Source of the DNA: G039029935 sp039029935
GTDB lineage: Bacteria; Chloroflexota; Anaerolineae; Caldilineales; Caldilineaceae
Reading direction: 5' to 3'
Length of the DNA: 9,794 nucleotides
Assembly (NCBI GenBank): GCA_039029935.1
Contig: JBCCFC010000432.1
Span: 1-9,794, forward strand
Under the pieces are notes generated by a model, which was not told the DNA's origin, searched no databases, and saw only the letters and a program-made list of their open reading frames with translations. Positions 5,851 through 9,794 of the stretch are shown here, piece by piece (position 1 is the stretch's first letter; the number at the start of each line of letters is the position of its first letter). The translations under genes were made by a program, and so were the position numbers.

Positions 5851-7374
5851 ATGTATACTAATCTAGGTCAAGTTATGCCACATGGGGCGGCCAACTATGG
5901 CAATCGGGTGGCACTTATCTTTAAGGGCGAGGAATTTACCTATAACCGTTTAAACGATCTGTCGGCCAAACTGGCAAACGGCTTGAAAGGACTTGGCGTT
6001 GAGTCTGGGGATCGGGTGACGCTCTATTCCCAAAATTGCTGGGAGTGGATTGTTGGGTATTATGCGGTCCTTCGTCTTGGGGCAGTCATCAATCCGATCA
6101 ATGTTATGTTGACTCCAGACGAGGTTGTCTTTGTTACCAAAGATTGTGGCGCCAAAGTACTGTTGGCGTCGGTCGACAAGGGCTCACCCATGATTGCTCG
6201 TCAAAGCGAAACCCCTTTACAGCACATCGTTCTTTTTGGCGATGAGATATCGGATGGAGCCGTTTCATTGAACCAGCTCATTGCTGAAAATGACAGCAAT
6301 CTCCCCGAATTGGATATCGATCCCCTCGCCATGTCAACCATTGGCTACACTAGCGGGACGACGGGGCATCCAAAAGGGGCGATGCTCAGTCATCAGGCTA
6401 TCGTGCTCAACAGTGCCTTGACCAGCAATCTGCACGCCCGTACCGGAAATGATATTTGCTATACCTCGCTGCCCTGTGCCCACGTGTATGGCAATGTGGT
6501 CATGAACGGTGCATTTTTTCTCGGTGGCAAACTGGTGCTGCACGACCGTTTTGACCCGGCTGAGACAATGGAGTTGATTCAATCATATAGGGCAACCATC
6601 TTTGACGGCGTACCGACGATGTACTTCTTTATGCTGGCCCAGCCCGATTTTGATCGCTTTGATCTGTCTTCGCTGCGACTCTGTGCCGTTGGGGGACAGA
6701 CCATGCCTGAGCCTAAAATGCGCGAGGTCGAAGAACACTTCAACTGTCCGTTGATTGAACTGTGGGGCATGACCGAGTTGGGTGGACTCGGCACCACCTT
6801 CCCCGCCAATGGCCCCAACAAACATGGCTCGATTGGCATCCAATTGCCCTATGTCGAGTGTCGAATCGCGGATGTGGACGATGCCAGCAAAACCCTGCCC
6901 TCAGATGAAGTTGGTGAACTGATGGTTCGTGGCCCCATTGTGATGATGGGGTACTTTGGGAATGAAGAGAAAACAAGGGAAACCATTGAACCAGACGGCT
7001 GGTTGCATACAGGGGATGTGGCGCGAATGGATAACGATGGGTGTATTTATATTGTTGATCGCAAAAAAGATATGATTTTGACGGCTGGTTACAATATTTA
7101 TCCTGCCGAGATAGAGCGAGTCGTGGCTGGTCATCCCGCGGTTGCGTTGGTGGCAGTGGGCAGTGTATCGGATGAGATGAAGGGAGAGTTGGCAAAAGCC
7201 TATATTGTGCTGAGAGAAGGGAGTAGTACCACGGAAGAGGAAATCATTGAGTTTTGCCGTGAGTCCTTGGCCGCGTATAAAGTGCCGCGTCTGGTGCAAT
7301 TTGTGAATGATGTCCCGAAGACGAGTACTGGAAAAATCATGCGACGCATGTTACGAACATTGGATCAGGAATAA
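5851..7374 (+). CDS. Acyl-CoA synthetase (AMP-forming, ANL superfamily)
   Basis: From the ATG at 5851 the product has 507 residues, the usual length for medium/long-chain or aromatic acid CoA ligases. The ANL motifs occur in order: P-loop YTSGTTGHPKG (166-176), ELWGMTE (303-309), GWLHTGD (383-389), DRKKDMILTAGYNIYPAEIE (403-422, hinge region) and PKTSTGKIMRR (489-499) with catalytic Lys495. It should form an acyl-adenylate from a carboxylic acid and ATP, then transfer the acyl group to CoA in the cytoplasm. Substrate specificity cannot be read from these motifs. It is divergent from the crotonase gene, which fits a shared acid-degradation role. No operon partner follows on the plus strand: the next 577 bp are debris and a palindromic element. 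Confidence 0.93.
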   Translation: MYTNLGQVMPHGAANYGNRVALIFKGEEFTYNRLNDLSAKLANGLKGLGVESGDRVTLYSQNCWEWIVGYYAVLRLGAVINPINVMLTPDEVVFVTKDCGAKVLLASVDKGSPMIARQSETPLQHIVLFGDEISDGAVSLNQLIAENDSNLPELDIDPLAMSTIGYTSGTTGHPKGAMLSHQAIVLNSALTSNLHARTGNDICYTSLPCAHVYGNVVMNGAFFLGGKLVLHDRFDPAETMELIQSYRATIFDGVPTMYFFMLAQPDFDRFDLSSLRLCAVGGQTMPEPKMREVEEHFNCPLIELWGMTELGGLGTTFPANGPNKHGSIGIQLPYVECRIADVDDASKTLPSDEVGELMVRGPIVMMGYFGNEEKTRETIEPDGWLHTGDVARMDNDGCIYIVDRKKDMILTAGYNIYPAEIERVVAGHPAVALVAVGSVSDEMKGELAKAYIVLREGSSTTEEEIIEFCRESLAAYKVPRLVQFVNDVPKTSTGKIMRRMLRTLDQE

Positions 7375-7438
7375 AAATCGACGGCATTGACTCCATATGT
7401 TAGCGTTGTGACGTCAGACCCTCCCCCAGAATCCCGAT

Positions 7439-7558
7439 ATAAGTAAACCCAAATATGTTTTTAGAAATAAAGTCCAGTTAGCACACCCTCGTGCGATCCA
7501 ACCCATACGAGGGCGTGCTAACTGAACTATTTCTAATTTCTTGTTTGGATTTACTTAT
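7439..7558. repeat. ~120-bp imperfect inverted repeat, MITE-like palindromic element
   Basis: The ends match as complements: ATAAGTAAA at 7439 and TTTACTTAT ending at 7558. The arms stay complementary, with mismatches and small bulges, inward to a strong core: CAGTTAGCAC (7475-7484) with GTGCTAACTG (7515-7524), CCCTCGT (7486-7492) with ACGAGGG (7507-7513), and a 14-nt loop. TAGAAATA (7462-7469) also pairs with TATTTCTA (7528-7535). It encodes nothing. It could be a miniature inverted-repeat element, or a very large hairpin ending acyl-CoA synthetase transcripts. No convincing target-site duplication and no U-tract are visible. Confidence 0.7.
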
Positions 7559-7591
7559 GTCTGTGTACTATTGTATGATTTTCGAGATGTT

Positions 7592-7726
7592 TTAAGGAGT
7601 AATATAAAATATGGTGGCGGCTCCCATCAAAATGGCGGTGTGGGCGTCGTGACCACAGGCGTGCATGATGCCTGGTCGCTGACTGTCGAATTCGGTACCG
7701 TTGGCCTCAAGGATGGGCAGCGCACC
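7592..7726 (-). pseudogene. M20-family amidohydrolase/peptidase internal fragment
   Basis: The minus strand encodes about 36 residues typical of M20 amidohydrolases (hippurate/IAA-amino-acid hydrolase type): ALPILE, then FDSQRPGIMHACGHDAHT with the Cys and His of the CGHD metal site, then AILMGAA. A full protein is about 400 residues. Everything before ALPI and after LMGAA is missing; after LMGAA the frame runs through TIFYITP to a stop. The M20 part itself has no internal stop or shift, so the breakage looks recent. It joins in frame to an amidotransferase fragment at about 7721-7726. It should not be active. Confidence 0.7.
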
Positions 7727-7846
7727 AACTGGCTCGCCATATTTGCGCGTAATTGGCGTCTGTAAATAGGCCCCAAGAAATCCGTTGCCAGAACAAGCAC
7801 CAAGAAAGGGAAAATCTCTTGCCACGATAGGATGGGTGTATAGATA
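7727..7846 (-). pseudogene. Class-I glutamine amidotransferase fragment, fused to the M20 fragment
   Basis: Upstream of the M20 part in the same frame, the minus strand reads PIVARDFPFLGACSGNG and then FLGAYLQTPITRKYGEPVG. This resembles the nucleophile elbow of class-I glutamine amidotransferases (GMP-synthase-like), where LGxCxG carries the catalytic Cys and a YGEPVG-like strand follows. Only about 40 of some 240 residues remain. An in-frame TAA at 7847-7849 closes the frame upstream. A GTG at 7825 could serve as a start but has no evident ribosome binding site. The resemblance is recalled from family motifs, so it is less sure than the M20 call. Confidence 0.5.
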
Positions 7847-7951
7847 TTAATTTTTTGTGTTATTGGACAGTTTGCTCTTTGCGATGATACCATACTCTTC
7901 CAACATCACTAAACAATTGGATAAGATATTGGTTGCAGCAAGGAAATTAGC

Positions 7952-8866
7952 ATGCGCTATCGTTTTTATACTTGTGACGTTTTTACAGACACTCGCTTTG
8001 GCGGGAACCCATTGGCCGTTGTTCCAGATGCGACAGGACTCTCGACCGGGCAAATGCAGCAAATTGCACGCGAGTTTAATTATTCGGAAAGCACCTTTGT
8101 CTTTCCGGCTGAACAGGGACACACGCGCAAAGTGCGCATTTTTACCCCTACCGTTGAAGTGCCATTTGCAGGGCATCCAAACATCGGGACGGCGTTTGTA
8201 CTAGCCGCTACTGGTGCGTTTGGCGAGTTTGAGGATGAAACGCAAATCACGTTTGAAGAGAAGGCGGGGCTTGTGCCGATAACGGTACGTAAGCAAGCTG
8301 AGAAGCCGATTTGGTGTGAGTTGAAAGCACCACAGCCAGTATCTATGGGCCAGACGATCTCTGCCGAAAGTGCTGCCACCGCGCTATCATTGACTGCGGA
8401 TGACATTGTGACGACCCATCATCAACCACAAGTTGCCTCTGTGGGCTTGCCCTTTCTCATCGTTGAACTACGGGATATGGCTGCGTTAGGCCGTGCGCAG
8501 GCCAATGTCGCCAAACTAGGTACACTCAAAGAGGCTGGCATCACGCCTGATGTGCATCTGTACGTGAGAGACGGTGATGGTGACTATGATGGTGACTATG
8601 ATTTACGAACCCGTATGTTTGCACCCCTTGATAATGTACCGGAAGACCCGGCAACGGGGAGCGCAAACTGTGCCTTGGTCGGCATGTTGACGGCGCTCAA
8701 CGCGGCGCAAAATGGGCAATTCAGTTGGAATATCGCACAAGGGTTTGAGATGGGGCGACCGAGTATTTTAGACGCTCGCACCGAAAAGCGAGATGGGGTT
8801 GTCAACGGTGTCTGGATCGCAGGAAGTTCGGTCATGGTCAGCGATGGCTATATGGAGGTTGATTGA
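7952..8866 (+). CDS. PhzF-family epimerase/isomerase-like protein
   Basis: The 304-residue protein has the PhzF-family signatures: MRYRFYTCDVFTDTRFGGNP at the start, NYSESTFVF (43-51) with the general acid/base Glu46, FTPTVEVPFAGHP (64-76) with His75, RMFAP (221-225) and EDPATGSANC (231-240). The fold is two related halves of the diaminopimelate-epimerase type. Most PhzF homologues outside phenazine clusters have unknown substrates, and no phenazine genes are present here. AAGGA lies about 7 nt before the ATG at 7952. An acidic loop, DGDGDYDGDYD (207-217), comes from a 12-bp tandem duplication. The gene stands alone on the plus strand and is convergent with the oxidoreductase fragment. Confidence 0.92.
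   Translation: MRYRFYTCDVFTDTRFGGNPLAVVPDATGLSTGQMQQIAREFNYSESTFVFPAEQGHTRKVRIFTPTVEVPFAGHPNIGTAFVLAATGAFGEFEDETQITFEEKAGLVPITVRKQAEKPIWCELKAPQPVSMGQTISAESAATALSLTADDIVTTHHQPQVASVGLPFLIVELRDMAALGRAQANVAKLGTLKEAGITPDVHLYVRDGDGDYDGDYDLRTRMFAPLDNVPEDPATGSANCALVGMLTALNAAQNGQFSWNIAQGFEMGRPSILDARTEKRDGVVNGVWIAGSSVMVSDGYMEVD
8579..8602 (+). repeat. 12-bp tandem duplication inside the PhzF-like gene
   Basis: GGTGACTATGAT occurs twice in a row (8579-8590, 8591-8602), after a partial GGTGAT. It keeps the frame and encodes GDYDGDYD in a loop just before the RMFAP motif. Probably replication slippage in a tolerant loop. Confidence 0.85.
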
Positions 8867-8872
8867 TGATAA

Positions 8873-8890
8873 AGCCTGAATATTCAGGCT
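8873..8890. terminator. Perfect palindrome between convergent genes, possible bidirectional terminator
   Basis: AGCCTGAATATTCAGGCT is a perfect 18-bp palindrome starting 7 nt after the PhzF-like stop and 38 nt past the end of the oxidoreductase fragment. As RNA it can form a 7-bp stem with a 4-nt loop on either strand. The downstream T-runs are poor, so termination is plausible but not assured. Confidence 0.5.
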
Positions 8891-8928
8891 CTCAAGCTAT
8901 TTATACACTTTCCTAGACAGACCCTGAG

Positions 8929-9507
8929 TCAATTCAACTCGTCTGGTTTAGTTCCTAAAATTCCATAAATATTGTTGAAGCCAAGGTCTTTTTGTTTTAA
9001 ATTTACAATAAAATTCATCTTTGCCACGGCAAACGGCAGTTGGGCAACCCCTGAATCTGCGCCGGTGCCAGCGATAATCACATGTGGCGGCGTCTTATAG
9101 GGCTTAATTTTTTTCTTTTCCGCTGATTTTAGGAGAATATCTGCCAATTTAGACCCTTGCATCGTCGCAATAATCCCATATTTATGGGTATCCAGGGTCG
9201 CGCAATCGCCTAATGCATACAGGTTCTCATAGCCCTGTACTTTCATGGTTGGATCAACTTTGACTAAGCCTTTGTCATCAAGGATATCTGGCAACCCAGC
9301 TTGCAAAAATTCGGTATTGGGGACCATCCCAACACATACAGAGGCAATGTCTGGCTGAAGGGTTTCGTTGCTCTTTGAGCACCGATACACATCGCCATCT
9401 TTGGCAAACCTGCGATTGAATTTTACCGTCACGCCCCTAGCCGTTAATTGCTCGAATGCTTTACGCTGTGCCTTGGGTTTCATGCCTTCTAAGATCGTTC
9501 CGTTCAT
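8929..9507 (-). pseudogene. C-terminal half of an FAD/NAD(P)-dependent oxidoreductase
   Basis: The 192 residues match the C-terminal half of pyridine-nucleotide-disulfide-type oxidoreductases (NDH-2/AIFM2-like, usually about 370-400). FEQLTARGVTVKFNRR (18-33) is the end of the NAD-binding domain, VCVGMVPNTEFL (58-69) follows, and VDPTMKVQGYENLYALGDCA (84-103) includes the FAD-contacting GD motif. The N-terminal FAD-binding GxGxxG fold and most of the NAD site are missing, so activity is not expected. AAGGAG lies 7 nt before the ATG at 9507, so the remnant could still be translated, or the site arose by chance. The upstream 98 bp contain a REP-like palindrome and no N-terminal coding remnant. 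It may be a truncated pseudogene; a functional short protein is less likely. Confidence 0.7.
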
Positions 9508-9539
9508 TGAAGTACTCCTTGGTTATGTATGATGTTTTG

Positions 9540-9565
9540 GTCATTCCTGTGAAGGCAGGAATGAC
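9540..9565. repeat. REP-like palindrome (VIPAKAG-type repeat)
   Basis: GTCATTCCTG (9540-9549) and CAGGAATGAC (9556-9565) form a perfect 10-bp stem with a 6-nt loop. The sequence closely follows the widespread GTCATTCCCGC...GCGGGAAT palindromes (Neisseria dRS3-like and similar), whose chance translation reads VIPAKAGI; here it reads VIPVKAGM. These are dispersed extragenic repeats, sometimes sites for insertion or recombination. Only one copy is in the window. Confidence 0.7.
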
Positions 9566-9605
9566 AATATCGAAAAATTTAAATTACAACGTATTGACTC
9601 AACTA

Positions 9606-9794
9606 TCAAAAATCCACACAATCTATCATCGCCAAAGGTTGAAGATCAGGCTCAACCCATTCTCTTCGCGCACTGACCGAGAATAAAAGCTCTTTTGAAT
9701 AAAATCGAAAGAGTAAGTCTTTATCCATGAGTGGGCTACCTTCAAAGTGATTCACCAAATCGACAAGCGACGGATTTTCCTGAAATTGTTTCAA
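9606..9794 (-). CDS. Unrecognised gene, C-terminal part cut by the window end
   Basis: An open minus-strand frame enters from the window edge and stops with TGA at 9606. The visible 62 residues are mostly polar and helical-looking, with FEGSPLMDKDLLFRFYSKELLF (18-39) and ARREWVEPDLQPLAMI (42-57), and read like a genuine soluble protein end. No family is recognised. The TTG at the edge is unlikely to be the true start. It lies 98 bp upstream of the oxidoreductase remnant on the same strand. Confidence 0.5.
   Translation of the reverse strand: MKQFQENPSLVDLVNHFEGSPLMDKDLLFRFYSKELLFSVSARREWVEPDLQPLAMIDCVDF

Noticed and set aside
6740..7195. 151-codon minus-strand open frame, and 6901-7299 minus
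   Set aside because: Both are shadows of the acyl-CoA synthetase gene; their compositions are unusual and show no motifs.
7462..7535. Possible tRNA or other structured RNA gene
   Set aside because: The fold is one long hairpin, without a cloverleaf, anticodon arm or T-loop consensus.
7857..8204. 115-codon plus-strand and 109-codon minus-strand open frames
   Set aside because: Both overlap the 5' end of the PhzF-like gene, whose own frame carries the family motifs.

Overview
The window is bacterial chromosomal DNA of moderate GC. It has Shine-Dalgarno-led genes on both strands and several stretches of gene debris. The taxon cannot be fixed from sequence alone. The AAA-like ATPase fused to a PD-(D/E)XK nuclease, beside lipid- and CoA-type enzymes, would fit a Chloroflexota/Anaerolineae-like or similar environmental genome, but this is a weak inference.

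Layout, left to right. (1) 155-616, minus: an AraC-family regulator holding only its N-terminal ligand-binding domain, with no helix-turn-helix. (2) 617-858: a divergent control region with a 14-bp direct repeat spaced 21 bp, the classic AraC/XylS operator geometry. (3) 859-1434, plus: a putative lipoprotein with a START/SRPBCC fold. (4) 1465-1630: a hairpin caught in an 82-bp tandem duplication. (5) 4320 down to 1687, minus: an AAA ATPase/PD-(D/E)XK protein followed 45 bp later by an NmrA-type NAD(P)-binding protein, probably one transcript from a strong extended -10 promoter. (6) 5291-4434, minus: a crotonase-family protein. It is divergent across about 560 bp from (7) 5851-7374, plus: an acyl-CoA synthetase. 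(8) 7375-7951: a debris zone with a ~120-bp MITE-like inverted repeat and an in-frame chimera of a class-I glutamine amidotransferase fragment and an M20 amidohydrolase fragment. (9) 7952-8866, plus: a PhzF-family isomerase. (10) 9507-8929, minus: the C-terminal half of an FAD/NAD(P) oxidoreductase, led by a good ribosome binding site and a REP-like palindrome. (11) 9606 to the window end, minus: the C-terminal end of an unrecognised gene.

The acyl-CoA synthetase and the crotonase would work naturally together: the first activates a carboxylic acid to its CoA thioester and the second acts on a CoA thioester. The AraC remnant, its probable operator and the SRPBCC lipoprotein form a second unit. 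The most notable features are the mosaic, truncated genes (AraC, amidotransferase/M20 chimera, oxidoreductase) lying beside palindromic elements, and the single-chain ATPase-nuclease. No clear new multi-gene system is visible. The ATPase-nuclease is the best candidate for a poorly described function.
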